Origin: UBA9676 sp035532275
GTDB lineage: Bacteria > Actinomycetota > Actinomycetes > Streptosporangiales > Streptosporangiaceae
Length of the DNA stretch: 64,000 bases
Direction: 5' to 3'
NCBI GenBank assembly: GCA_035532275.1
Contig: DATKRG010000229.1
Coordinates: forward strand, 1-64,000
This document shows, piece by piece, positions 43,354 to 51,607 of this stretch. The notes below the pieces were generated by a model. The model was not told the origin of the DNA and searched no databases. It was given only the letters and a program-made list of their open reading frames with translations. How positions within the stretch are numbered: position 1 is the first letter of the stretch; every line of letters begins with the position of its first letter. The position numbers and the translations under genes are program-made.

Positions 43354-44325
43354 ATGCAGCAGCCGCGGGATTTCTCGCTCTACGGCGCCATTGACCTCGG
43401 TGCGCGGCAGGCAGCCGCGCAGCGCAGCCAGCAGGCGTCCCGGGCGGGCGGGCCGGGCGGGCCGGACGGCCCACGCAGCGGCCATGTGTTCGATGTGTCC
43501 GAGGCCACCTTCGAAGCGGACGTCCTGGAGCGCTCGCGAACCGTCCCGGTGGTGATGGACCTGTGGGCCGAATGGTGCGGCCCGTGCAAGCAACTGGGGC
43601 CAGTGCTGGAGAAGCTCGCCGAAGAGGCGAACGGTGCCTGGGTCCTGGCCAAGGTGGACGTGGACGCCAACCCGCAGCTGAGCGCGGCACTCCAGGTACA
43701 GAGCATCCCCATGGTGGTGGCCGTGATCGCCGGGCAGCTGGTGCCGGGGTTCCTGGGCGCGCTGCCCGAGGCGCAGGTGCGCCAGTGGCTCGGGCAGCTC
43801 CTGCAGGTCGCCCAGCAGCTTGGCCTGCCGTCGGCAGCCGGTGGCGACCAGCCAGCGGGGGAGGTGGGACCGGACGCGGGCGCGATGGAGCAGGACGGGC
43901 CGGAGGTGTACCGCGAACCCGGGCTGGTCGAGGCCCAGCAGGCCATGGAACGAGGCGACCTGGACGGCGCGGCCGCCGCCTTCGAGCAGATGCTCGCCGA
44001 CACCCCCGGTCACCCGGTCGCGATCCAGGGCCTCGCCCAGGTCAACCTGTTCCGCCGGGTGAGCGACTACGACGAGGCAGCGGCCCGGCGGGCCGCTGCT
44101 GCCGCCCCTGGCGACGTGGACGCGCAGTGCAAGGTGGCCGACCTCGACATGTCCAATGGCCGGGCCGAAGAGGCGTTCGACCGCCTGCTCGGCGTCATCC
44201 GGCGGACGTCCGGTGAGGAGCGGAACCGGGCCAGGCTCCACCTGGTCGGGCTGTTCGACATCTTCCCGGCCAAGGACCCGCGGGTCAGCAAGGCCAGGGC
44301 CACCCTGTCCAGCCTGCTGTTCTAG
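43354..44325 (+). CDS. ybbN: Thioredoxin-TPR protein (CnoX/YbbN-like co-chaperone)
   Basis: The 323 residues have an N-terminal low-complexity stretch, a thioredoxin domain (about 50-155) with intact WAEWCGPCK active site and cis-proline in QSIPMV, and helical TPR-like repeats from about 190 to the end (EAQQAMERGDLDGAAAAFEQML). The intact CGPC differs from E. coli CnoX (SxxC) and suggests redox activity along with holdase function. ATG 43354 follows GGATGGAG. Confidence 0.9.
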   Translation: MQQPRDFSLYGAIDLGARQAAAQRSQQASRAGGPGGPDGPRSGHVFDVSEATFEADVLERSRTVPVVMDLWAEWCGPCKQLGPVLEKLAEEANGAWVLAKVDVDANPQLSAALQVQSIPMVVAVIAGQLVPGFLGALPEAQVRQWLGQLLQVAQQLGLPSAAGGDQPAGEVGPDAGAMEQDGPEVYREPGLVEAQQAMERGDLDGAAAAFEQMLADTPGHPVAIQGLAQVNLFRRVSDYDEAAARRAAAAAPGDVDAQCKVADLDMSNGRAEEAFDRLLGVIRRTSGEERNRARLHLVGLFDIFPAKDPRVSKARATLSSLLF

Positions 44326-44364
44326 CCCGGTCAGCCGGCTGCTGCGCAGCCTGTCCTGACCCGG

Positions 44365-44862
44365 TCAGCGCGAGCGCGGGTCGCGCGGATCCGCGTCGGC
44401 GAGCTGTTCCAGCGCAGGCAGAGCCGCCGCCAGCGCGGCGAGCTGGGCGCTGGTGAGCGCGCGCAGGCTCTCGGCGAGCACGCTGGTGCCCTCCTGCCGG
44501 AGCCGCTCCAGCACCGTGTGGCCCTGCGGTGTGATCGCCAGCGTGCTGGCGCGGGCATCGCTGGGCACCGGGCACCGTTCCACGTCGCCGCGTTCCTCCA
44601 GCGCCGTGACCAGCCTGGTGAGGGTGGACGGAGCGATGCCCTCGGCGGCAGCGAGATCGCCCAGGCGCAGCGGGCCGGTCCGCTCCACCGTCGCCAGGGC
44701 CGAGAGCTGGGTGGGTGTCAGCCCGGCCAGCTCGTGGCGGCGCAGCCGGCGTGACAGCCGGGCGATCGCCACCCGCAGCCGGGCCACGTCGATCGCGTCG
44801 CCGGGCCCGTCCGGCTGGCCCAGCGCGGTGGCCGGCGGGCCATCGGGCCGGCTGCCGGTCAT
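44365..44862 (-). CDS. MarR-family transcriptional regulator
   Basis: The 165-residue winged-helix protein has LTPTQLSALATVERTGPLRLGDLAAAEGIAPSTLTRLVTALEERGDVERCPVPSDAR as its DNA-binding core and wing. It diverges from the malic enzyme gene (201 nt) and converges with the thioredoxin-TPR gene. The start is ATG 44862; the sequence upstream is Pro/Ala/Arg-rich and not gene-like. Ligand and targets are unknown. Confidence 0.9.
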   Translation of the reverse strand: MTGSRPDGPPATALGQPDGPGDAIDVARLRVAIARLSRRLRRHELAGLTPTQLSALATVERTGPLRLGDLAAAEGIAPSTLTRLVTALEERGDVERCPVPSDARASTLAITPQGHTVLERLRQEGTSVLAESLRALTSAQLAALAAALPALEQLADADPRDPRSR

Positions 44863-45063
44863 GCTCGTTCCGTGCACCCTTGCAGGGTACGTGCCGGCCA
44901 GCCGCGGCCAGGCACCGGCGCGCGGCCGTGCCGCCTGGCCCTCCGCCCTGGCCCTCCGCCCTGCCCCTCCCGCCCTGCTCCCCCGCAGCGAGTGGCGGCG
45001 CCACGCGCGCGGTGGTGGCACGATTGTTCCTGCAAGAGGCAGGGCTGAAGGGCGGAGGAGACC

Positions 45064-46467
45064 GTGGCGGTAGCGCCGAGCGTGTCATATTCGATCACCG
45101 TGCGGCTGGAGGTGCCCTCGCGCGGCCGGGCGGTGAGCGAGCTCACGCATGCGGTGGAACAGGTGGGCGGTGCGGTCACCGCACTGGACGTCACCCCGCA
45201 CGGCCACGAGCGGCTCCGGGTCGACGTCACCTGCGCCGCACGGGACACCGAGCACGCCGACGAGATCGTCCAGGCCCTGTCCGCCATTGACGGTGTCGTG
45301 CTCAGCAAGGTCAGCGACCGGACCTTCCTGCTGCACCTGGGCGGGAAGATCGAGACCCAGGCCAAGGTCCCGCTGCGCAACCGGGACGACCTGTCCATGG
45401 CCTACACCCCCGGGGTTGCCAGGGTCTCGCTGGCCATCGCCGCCAACCCCGATGACGTGCGCCGTCTCACGATCAAGCGCAACAGCGTGGCCGTGGTCAC
45501 CGACGGCACCGCCGTGCTGGGCCTGGGCAACGTCGGCCCCTACGCCGCGCTGCCGGTGATGGAGGGCAAGGCCGCCCTGTTCAAGCGGTTCGCGGGCATC
45601 GACGCCTGGCCGGTCTGCCTGGACACCCAGGACACCGACGAGATCGTCCGGACCGTGCAGATCATCGCGCCCGCCTTCGGCGGCATCAACCTGGAGGACA
45701 TCAGCGCCCCGCGCTGCTTCGAGGTGGAACGCCGGCTCCGCGACCTGCTGGACATCCCGGTCTTCCACGACGACCAGCACGGCACCGCGATCGTGGTGCT
45801 CGCCGCCCTGACCAACGCGCTGCGGGTGGTCGGCAAGAAGCTGCCGGCGGTGCGGATCGCGATGGCCGGGGCGGGTGCCGCCGGCACCGCCGTGCTCAAG
45901 CTGCTGCTCGCCTCCGGCGCGACCGACGTGGTGGTCTGCGACGACCGCGGCGCAGTGCACAAGGGCCGGCCGGGGCTCACCGACAGCCTGCGCTGGGTGG
46001 CCGAGCACACCAACACCGACTCCTACGACGGTGACCTGGCCGGCGCGTTGCGCGGCGCCGACGTGTTCATCGGCGTGTCCGCGCCCAACATCCTCTCCGG
46101 GGACGACGTCGCCGCGATGGCCACGGACGCGATCGTGTTCGCCCTCGCCAACCCGGTGCCCGAGGTCGATCCCGACGCCGCCAGCGAGCACGCCGCCGTG
46201 GTCGCCACCGGGCGCAGCGACTACCCGAACCAGATCAACAACGTGCTGGTTTTCCCCGGCGTGTTCCGTGGCCTGTTGGACGCGCAGAGCCGGACGGTCA
46301 CCGATGACATGCTGGTCGCCGCCGCCCGGGCGCTGGCCGGCGTGGTCTCCCCGGCCGAGCTTGGCCCGCACTACATCATCCCGTCGGTGTTCCACCCCGA
46401 CGTCGCCTCCGCGGTGGCGGCGGCGGTCCGGGACGCGGCCGGCGGGCGGCCATCTTCCCACGCCTAG
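45064..46467 (+). CDS. NAD(P)-dependent malic enzyme with N-terminal ACT domain
   Basis: It decarboxylates malate to pyruvate. Residues 1-85 form an ACT-like regulatory domain (SYSITVRLEVPSRGRAVSELTHAV). The malic core carries MAYTPGVARV (catalytic tyrosine), IKRNSVAVVTDGTAVLGLGNVG, FHDDQHGTAIV (metal-binding) and NAD motif AGAGAAGTAVLKLL. Length is 467. GTG 45064 has GGAGGAG upstream. The ACT domain suggests control by a small molecule, possibly an amino acid. Confidence 0.95.
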   Translation: MAVAPSVSYSITVRLEVPSRGRAVSELTHAVEQVGGAVTALDVTPHGHERLRVDVTCAARDTEHADEIVQALSAIDGVVLSKVSDRTFLLHLGGKIETQAKVPLRNRDDLSMAYTPGVARVSLAIAANPDDVRRLTIKRNSVAVVTDGTAVLGLGNVGPYAALPVMEGKAALFKRFAGIDAWPVCLDTQDTDEIVRTVQIIAPAFGGINLEDISAPRCFEVERRLRDLLDIPVFHDDQHGTAIVVLAALTNALRVVGKKLPAVRIAMAGAGAAGTAVLKLLLASGATDVVVCDDRGAVHKGRPGLTDSLRWVAEHTNTDSYDGDLAGALRGADVFIGVSAPNILSGDDVAAMATDAIVFALANPVPEVDPDAASEHAAVVATGRSDYPNQINNVLVFPGVFRGLLDAQSRTVTDDMLVAAARALAGVVSPAELGPHYIIPSVFHPDVASAVAAAVRDAAGGRPSSHA

Positions 46468-46500
46468 CCCGAGCGGGCCCGGATCGGCCAGAATGGGGGC

Positions 46501-47073
46501 ATGGAGGAAACCCTCGCGGGGCGGTTGCTGGTAGCGACCCCGCTGCTGGGTGACCCCAACTTCCGGCGGGCCGTGGTTCTCGTGGTGGAGGACGAAGCGG
46601 GCGAAGGCACTCTCGGCGTGGTGCTGAACCGGCCGACGAAGACGCCGGTCCAGCAGGTGCTCGAATCCTGGACCGGCCTGGTGACCAGGCCCTCGGTGGT
46701 TTTCCAGGGCGGCCCCGTCTCACCCAACAGCGCGCTGGGGCTGGCCATCGTGCCCGGAGAGGACGAGCCGCTGGGGTGGCGGGAGCTGGACGGGACCGCG
46801 CTGAGGTCCCGGCTCGGCCTGGTGGACCTGGACGCCCCGCCACAGCTGCTGGAGGGCGGGATCGCCTCGCTGCGGGTGTTCGCCGGCTATGCGGGCTGGG
46901 GTCCGGGCCAGCTGCAGGCCGAGATCGAGGAGGGGGCCTGGTACGTGATCCCGGCCGAGCCCGCCGACGCTTTCGCGGTCGAGCCGGAGCGGCTCTGGCG
47001 GGCGGTGCTGCGCCGGGCAGGCGGGACGCTCGCGCTGGTAGCGACATATCCGGACGACCCGGCGCTGAACTGA
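46501..47073 (+). CDS. yqgE: YqgE/AlgH family protein (DUF179)
   Basis: The 190-residue cytosolic protein has the family signatures GRLLVATPLLGDPNFRRAVVL, EGTLGVVLNRPT, VFQGGPVS and FAGYAGWGPGQLQAEIEEGAWYVI. No biochemical activity is established for the family. It starts 34 nt after the malic enzyme. Confidence 0.93.
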   Translation: MEETLAGRLLVATPLLGDPNFRRAVVLVVEDEAGEGTLGVVLNRPTKTPVQQVLESWTGLVTRPSVVFQGGPVSPNSALGLAIVPGEDEPLGWRELDGTALRSRLGLVDLDAPPQLLEGGIASLRVFAGYAGWGPGQLQAEIEEGAWYVIPAEPADAFAVEPERLWRAVLRRAGGTLALVATYPDDPALN

Positions 47074-47094
47074 GAGCGGGTAAACTCGTCCACC

Positions 47095-47349
47095 GTGAGC
47101 ACCGAGGTCCTTCCCCAGCAGGGCACCACCGAGGAGACCGGCGTCCGGCCGGATACGTCGACCGGTGACGGCGACCATGAGCGTTTCGCCCACTATGTCC
47201 GGAAGGACAAGATCGTGGACAGCGCGGTCCTGGGTACCCCGGTCACGGCACTGTGCGGCAAGAAGTGGGTGCCGAGCCGCGACCCCAAGCGGTTCCCGGT
47301 CTGCCCGGACTGCAAGCGGATCTACGAGTCGCTGCCCGAGGGCCAGTAG
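47095..47349 (+). CDS. DUF3039 family small zinc-site protein
   Basis: The 84-residue protein is acidic at the N-terminus and ends with FAHYVRKDKIVDSAVLGTPVTALCGKKWVPSRDP and VCPDCKRIYESLP. Three cysteines and a histidine could bind zinc. It matches the actinobacterial DUF3039 family of unknown function, usually found next to yqgE. Confidence 0.88.
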   Translation: MSTEVLPQQGTTEETGVRPDTSTGDGDHERFAHYVRKDKIVDSAVLGTPVTALCGKKWVPSRDPKRFPVCPDCKRIYESLPEGQ

Positions 47350-47384
47350 GAGCCCGGACCGGGCGGCACCGGCGCCGGCCCCGG

Positions 47385-47966
47385 CTAGGAGTCCTCGGCC
47401 ATCAGCGGCGCTCCGGCCAGCTCCACCCCCGCGGCCCGCATCTCGTCGAGCGCCTCGGCGGTGGTGGCCGGGTCGACCCCGGCTGTGAGCCTGAGCAGCA
47501 CCCGGGTGGCGAAGCCCTGTCTGGCGGCATCCAGCGCGGTCGCCCTGACGCAGTAGTCGGTGGCGATGCCCACCACGTCCAGCGCGTCCACGTCGTGCTC
47601 GCGCAGCCAGGTCCCGAGCGGTCTGCCCGCATCGTCGGTGCCTTCGAAGCCGCTGTAAGCCGCCTCGTGGGCGCCCTTGCTGAATATCGCCTCGACCTGG
47701 CTGGTGTCGAAGTCCGGGTGGAACAGCGCCCCCGCCGTCCCGACCACGCAGTGGGCCGGCCAGGACCGGCTGAAGTCGGGATCGGCGGAGAAGTGGGTGC
47801 CGGGATCGACGTGGTAGTCGCGGGAGGCGACGACGTGCCCGTACTCGCGGCCCTCGGTGGCCAGGTACCGGCTGATAGCGGCGGCGGTCGCCGCCCCGCC
47901 CTGCACCGCGAGCGAGCCACCTTCGCAAAAGTCGTTCTGGACGTCGACGATCACCAGCGCGCGCAC
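47385..47966 (-). CDS. pncA: Nicotinamidase
   Basis: It hydrolyses nicotinamide to nicotinic acid and also activates pyrazinamide in mycobacteria. The 193 residues show catalytic aspartate in IVDVQNDFCEGGSL, lysine in FSKGAHEAAYSGFEG and cysteine in GIATDYCVRATALDA, plus a metal site in DYHVDPGTHF. GTG 47966 is the start. It shares strand with pncB and feeds it. Confidence 0.95.
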   Translation of the reverse strand: MRALVIVDVQNDFCEGGSLAVQGGAATAAAISRYLATEGREYGHVVASRDYHVDPGTHFSADPDFSRSWPAHCVVGTAGALFHPDFDTSQVEAIFSKGAHEAAYSGFEGTDDAGRPLGTWLREHDVDALDVVGIATDYCVRATALDAARQGFATRVLLRLTAGVDPATTAEALDEMRAAGVELAGAPLMAEDS

Positions 47967-48100
47967 AACCCAGAGGGTACGGCATCGGGCTTGCCGGGGC
48001 TCAGCGGGCAGCTACGCCGGCGCCCACATCGGCCGCGGGTGCCCGACGCGGGCAGCCCCGCACGCCTACCGCCGCGTCTTCCGCCCGGCCACTCATTCTC

Positions 48101-48140
48101 CGTTCGGTTTTGTGCCCCCCACGGGGCAGAAAACCGAACG
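48101..48140. terminator. 18-bp hairpin between pncB and pncA
   Basis: The arms 48101-48118 (cgttcggttttgtgcccc) and 48123-48140 pair at 17 of 18 positions around a 4-nt loop. It lies 44 nt beyond the pncB stop and 135 nt before the pncA start, both on the minus strand. A pncB terminator is the simple reading; the long A/T-containing arms are unusual here and could also be an operator. Confidence 0.6.
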
Positions 48141-48183
48141 CGAAACAGGACCGCGGGCCGCGGCGGCCCGCGGGCAGTAGGCG

Positions 48184-49524
48184 CTAGTCGCCGCCCGGGT
48201 CCATCACGGTGGGGATCGCGGGATAGCCGCGCGACATCTGGAGCGCATGGGCGGGCAGTTCGGCGAGCGCGTCGCGATGCCGCTGCCGTGCCTGCGCCAG
48301 CGGTTCCGTGCCGACGATCTCGCCCCGCCTGACCAGCGGCCGCAGCAGTTCCCGGCCATCGGCGGACGGCTCCGGCGGCACCACGCTGACCCGTTCGGCC
48401 ACCGCCGTGCCCGTCCCGTCCAGCTGGCGCACGGCCCATTTGCGGCCGCCGCGGCTCGGCTTGCCGACCGAGTGCTTGGCCACCGGCAGCAGGTGGCCCC
48501 CGCCACCGGGGGTGACCGCCCTGGCCACCAGCTTGTACACGAGGGCGGCGGTGGGCGCCCCGGAGCCGGTGACCAGCGCGGTCCCCACCCCGTACCCGTC
48601 CACGGGGGCAGTGGCCAGCGCCGCGATCGAGTGCTCGTCCAGGTCGCCGGTGAGCACGATCCGGGTGTCCTGCGCGCCCAGGCTGTCCAGCAGCGCCCGG
48701 ACCTGCCGTGCCACCACCGGCAGGTCGCCGCTGTCGATGCGGACCGCGCCCAGGCCGGGCCCGGCCACCTCCACCGCCGTCCGCACCGCCTCGGCGACGT
48801 CGAAGGTGTCCACCAGCAAGGTGGTGCCCTTGCCCTGGACGGCCAGCTGGGTGCTGAACGCCTGCCGCTCACTGTCGTGCACGAGCGTGAACGCGTGCGC
48901 GCTGGTGCCGCGGGTCGGCACCCCGTAGTCGCGGCCGGCCCGCAGGTTCGAGGTGGTGGCGAAGCCGGCGATGTAGGCGGCCCGTGCGCTGGCGACCGCC
49001 GCTATCTCATGGGTGCGCCGCGAGCCCATCTCGATCAGCGGCCGCCCGCCGGCCGCCGTCACCATCCGGGAGGCGGCCGAGGCGATCGCGCAGTCGTGGT
49101 TGAGGACGGACAGCACCAGCGTCTCCAGCACGACCGCCTCGGCGAACGGCGCCTCCACCACCAGGATCGGCGAACCGGGGAAGTAGCACTCGCCCTCCGG
49201 GTAGCCCCAGATGTCGCCGGCGAAGGCGAACGACTCCAGGTAGCGGGCCGTCGCGTCGTCCACGACCTGCGTCTGGCGCAGGAAGGCCAGCTCGCCCGGC
49301 CCGAACCGGAAGGCAGCCAGCGCGTCCAGCAGCCGCCCGGTGCCGGCGACCACGCCGTAACGGCGGCCGTGCGGCAGGTGCCGGGCGAACACCTCGAACA
49401 CGGCCCGCCGGCTGGCCACGCCGCTGTGCAGCGCCCCGGCCAGCATGGTCAGCTCGTAGTGGTCGGTGAGCAGCGCCGTGCTGGCGGTCACCGGCCAGTC
49501 CGCCGCGTTCAGGTCATCTGCCAC
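48184..49524 (-). CDS. pncB: Nicotinate phosphoribosyltransferase
   Basis: It makes nicotinate mononucleotide from nicotinate and PRPP in NAD salvage. The 446-residue protein has LLTDHYELTMLAGAL at the start, the histidine-containing GTSAHAFTLVHDSE (autophosphorylated histidine region), VRIDSGDLPVVARQVR and GYGVGTALVTG (PRPP phosphate site). GTG 49524 is chosen by alignment with family N-termini. It diverges from clpS as in mycobacteria. Confidence 0.95.
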   Translation of the reverse strand: MADDLNAADWPVTASTALLTDHYELTMLAGALHSGVASRRAVFEVFARHLPHGRRYGVVAGTGRLLDALAAFRFGPGELAFLRQTQVVDDATARYLESFAFAGDIWGYPEGECYFPGSPILVVEAPFAEAVVLETLVLSVLNHDCAIASAASRMVTAAGGRPLIEMGSRRTHEIAAVASARAAYIAGFATTSNLRAGRDYGVPTRGTSAHAFTLVHDSERQAFSTQLAVQGKGTTLLVDTFDVAEAVRTAVEVAGPGLGAVRIDSGDLPVVARQVRALLDSLGAQDTRIVLTGDLDEHSIAALATAPVDGYGVGTALVTGSGAPTAALVYKLVARAVTPGGGGHLLPVAKHSVGKPSRGGRKWAVRQLDGTGTAVAERVSVVPPEPSADGRELLRPLVRRGEIVGTEPLAQARQRHRDALAELPAHALQMSRGYPAIPTVMDPGGD

Positions 49525-49673
49525 AAGTGCCAAGACTAGGGACCGCCCGCCCGCTCCGCCGGTCAGGAGGGTGTGTCCGGCGAACGCCCAACCCAAGATC
49601 TGGCGCGGCGGCTGGCCTTCGGATCGCCCTGCCGAGGCCGGTCGGCGGGCTTGGTTCGCGTGAGGAGCGCTGT

Positions 49674-49700
49674 CCTGGCAGAGTAGAAATCTCTGCCAGG
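49674..49700. promoter_or_regulatory. Perfect 10-bp inverted repeat adjoining the clpS ribosome-binding site
   Basis: CCTGGCAGAG (49674-49683) and its exact inverse (49691-49700) flank a 7-nt AT-rich spacer. The right arm runs into the clpS Shine-Dalgarno GGGGAGG, 15 nt before the ATG. It lies in the divergent gap between pncB and clpS. It may be an operator for both genes or an RNA hairpin that hides the clpS ribosome-binding site. Confidence 0.6.
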
Positions 49701-49714
49701 GGAGGTGAAGAGCC

Positions 49715-50005
49715 ATGAGCGTGGCGCCCGCTGAGGTTGAGCGCGAGGAGGCCGGCCTGGATGCCGTGCCCGACACGCCGTGGGTGACCATCGTCTGGAA
49801 CGACCCGATCAACCTCATGTCCTATGTCACCTACGTGTTCCAGAAGGTGTTCGGCTACGCCAAGCCCAAGGCCGAGAAGCTCATGCTCGACGTCCATCAC
49901 AAGGGCAGGGCCGTGGTGTCCAACGGCACCCGGGAGTCGATGGAGAAGGACGTCGAGATCCTGCACGGCTACGGCCTGTGGGCCACGGTGAGCCACGACC
50001 GGTGA
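49715..50005 (+). CDS. clpS: ATP-dependent Clp protease adaptor ClpS
   Basis: It hands N-degron substrates to ClpAP/ClpC. The 96 residues include the conserved WVTIVWNDPINLMSYVTYVFQKVFGY (N-degron pocket), LMLDVHHKGRAVVSNGTRESME and the C-terminal HGYGLWATVSHDR. The start has GGGGAGGTG upstream. Its stop overlaps the next GTG. Confidence 0.96.
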   Translation: MSVAPAEVEREEAGLDAVPDTPWVTIVWNDPINLMSYVTYVFQKVFGYAKPKAEKLMLDVHHKGRAVVSNGTRESMEKDVEILHGYGLWATVSHDR

Positions 50006-50742
50006 GCGGCGGCGCCGGATGGGACTCCCCTGGCGGGGACGCGGCCGCCGGCGGCGTCCCGGATGAGCTGGATGAGGAGGACGCCACGGGAGCTTTCCGG
50101 CGGGCTCGGGGCGGGGTGTCGGCACGCTTCAGCACCCCCCAGGCGGTCATCCTGCGCAACCTGGTCAGCCAGCTGGCCGAGCTGATGGAGGACACGGCCG
50201 CGGAGCCCGGGCTGGCGGGGCAGGAGCCGCCCTGGCCGGAGCAGGCCGCACAGGAGCCACCAGGCCAGGAGCCGCCCGGGCAGGAGCCACCGGGCCAGGA
50301 GCAGGCCGGGCCGGGCGAGCAGCCGCCCAGCCTGGAGGACCTGGCCGCGATGCTGGGCGGTGAGGGCCCTGCGTCCCCGCCGCAGGACCCCGTGCTGGCC
50401 CGGCTGCTGCCCGACGCCTACCGCGACGACCCGGAGGCGGCGGGGGAGTTCCGCCGCTACACCGAGCAGAGCCTGCGGTCGGGCAAGGTGGCCGCGGCCC
50501 GCACGGTGCTGGCCACACTGCCCGAGCACGGCGGCCGGGTGCGGCTGGGACCCGAGGAGGCCCAGGCCTGGCTGCGCTCGCTCAACGACCTCCGGCTCGC
50601 CATCGGCACCATGCTGGGCATCACCGAGGACTACGAGGATGAGCTGGAGGCGGCCGCCTGGGCCGACCCTCGTTCGGCATATCTGGAGGCCTACCACTGG
50701 CTGGGCTACCTCCAGGACTCCCTGGTGCGCGCACTGTCATGA
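50002..50742 (+). CDS. DUF2017 family protein
   Basis: The 246 residues begin with a variable acidic stretch, then FRRARGGVSARFSTPQAVILRNLVSQLAELM, the DUF2017 signature. A repetitive insert of PPGQE units lies at residues 77-100. The conserved C-terminal part (LPDAYRDDPEAAGEFRRYTEQSLRSGK, LNDLRLAIGTMLGI) follows. It always lies between clpS and mec in Actinobacteria. Function is unknown. GTG 50002 overlaps the clpS stop. Confidence 0.88.
   Translation: MSGGAGWDSPGGDAAAGGVPDELDEEDATGAFRRARGGVSARFSTPQAVILRNLVSQLAELMEDTAAEPGLAGQEPPWPEQAAQEPPGQEPPGQEPPGQEQAGPGEQPPSLEDLAAMLGGEGPASPPQDPVLARLLPDAYRDDPEAAGEFRRYTEQSLRSGKVAAARTVLATLPEHGGRVRLGPEEAQAWLRSLNDLRLAIGTMLGITEDYEDELEAAAWADPRSAYLEAYHWLGYLQDSLVRALS
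50230..50310 (+). repeat. Tandem 15-bp repeat encoding PPGQE units
   Basis: Within the DUF2017 gene, a unit close to gagccaccgggccag recurs in frame about four times, encoding repeated EPPGQ. It expands the variable linker, not the conserved domain. Confidence 0.7.
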
Positions 50743-51200
50743 CGCCGGTGCAGGCTACGCTCGCTTCCATGCTCACGATTGCCCCCGAACTGCACGCGAA
50801 GATCGTCGCGCACGCGCGGGCTGATCACCCGGACGAGGCATGCGGGGTCGTCGCCGGCCCGGCCGGCAGTGACCGGCCCGAGCGGTTCATCCCGATGCTC
50901 AACGCCCAGCGCTCACCGACCTTCTATGAGTTCGACTCGATGGAGCAGTTCCGGGTCTGGCGGGAGATGGACGAACGGGACGAGGAGCCGGTCGTCATCT
51001 ACCACTCGCACACCGCCACGGAGGCCTATCCCTCCCGCACCGACATCTCCTACGCCAGTGAACCGGGTGCACACTATGTGCTGGTCTCCACCCGGGATCC
51101 TGATCAGGCTGAGTTCCGCTCGTTCCGGATCACCGACGGCATCGTGACCGAGGAAGAGGTCCGGATCGCCGCTGACATGGCGGCCCAGGGACCGGAATGA
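50739..51200 (+). CDS. mec: JAMM/MPN metalloprotease Mec (CysO-cysteine hydrolase)
   Basis: In mycobacteria Mec releases cysteine from the CysO-cysteine adduct. The JAMM site is complete: glutamate in HPDEACGVVAG, histidines in IYHSHTATEAYPS and aspartate in SRTDISYASEP. Length is 153 from ATG 50739, which overlaps the DUF2017 stop; ATG 50769 would match the N-terminus of relatives more closely. It precedes cysO and cysM in the same order as in mycobacteria. Confidence 0.93.
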   Translation: MTPVQATLASMLTIAPELHAKIVAHARADHPDEACGVVAGPAGSDRPERFIPMLNAQRSPTFYEFDSMEQFRVWREMDERDEEPVVIYHSHTATEAYPSRTDISYASEPGAHYVLVSTRDPDQAEFRSFRITDGIVTEEEVRIAADMAAQGPE

Positions 51201-51280
51201 TCCCACCGGGCGACCGGTTGGAGTTAGCGAAGAACTGCCCGCACCTGACTTTCTAGACGCCACACCCAGGAGCAACGTCC

Positions 51281-51559
51281 ATGGCCATCGAGGTCCGTAT
51301 CCCGACCATCCTGCGCACCTACACCGGTGGCGCCAAGTCGGTCGAGGGTTCCGGTGCCACCCTCGCCGAGCTCCTCGGCGATCTTGACTCACGGCACAAC
51401 GGGCTGCGGGAGCGACTGGTTGACGACGCCGGGCTGCGGCGTTTCGTCAACGTGTATCTCAACGACGAGGATGTGCGTTTCCTGGGCGGGCTGGAGACGC
51501 CGGTCAAGGATGGCGACACGGTGACGGTCCTGCCGGCGGTGGCCGGCGGGCGGCGCTGA
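51281..51559 (+). CDS. cysO: Sulfur-carrier protein CysO with a two-residue C-terminal extension
   Basis: This ubiquitin-fold sulfur carrier is 92 residues (VRIPTILRTYTGGAKSVEGSG, RRFVNVYLNDEDVRFLGGL). The C-terminal thiocarboxylate must form on the last glycine of GG. Here the chain ends AVAGGRR, so the diglycine is followed by two arginines. Known CysO proteins such as that of M. tuberculosis end at GG. Removal of RR, perhaps by the adjacent Mec protease, would be needed before sulfur loading. It lies 48 nt before cysM. Confidence 0.93.
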   Translation: MAIEVRIPTILRTYTGGAKSVEGSGATLAELLGDLDSRHNGLRERLVDDAGLRRFVNVYLNDEDVRFLGGLETPVKDGDTVTVLPAVAGGRR

Positions 51560-51607
51560 GCGGCAGGCCCGGCCGGCGGCGGGCCTGCCCGGGCGACAGG
51601 AGCCCCG

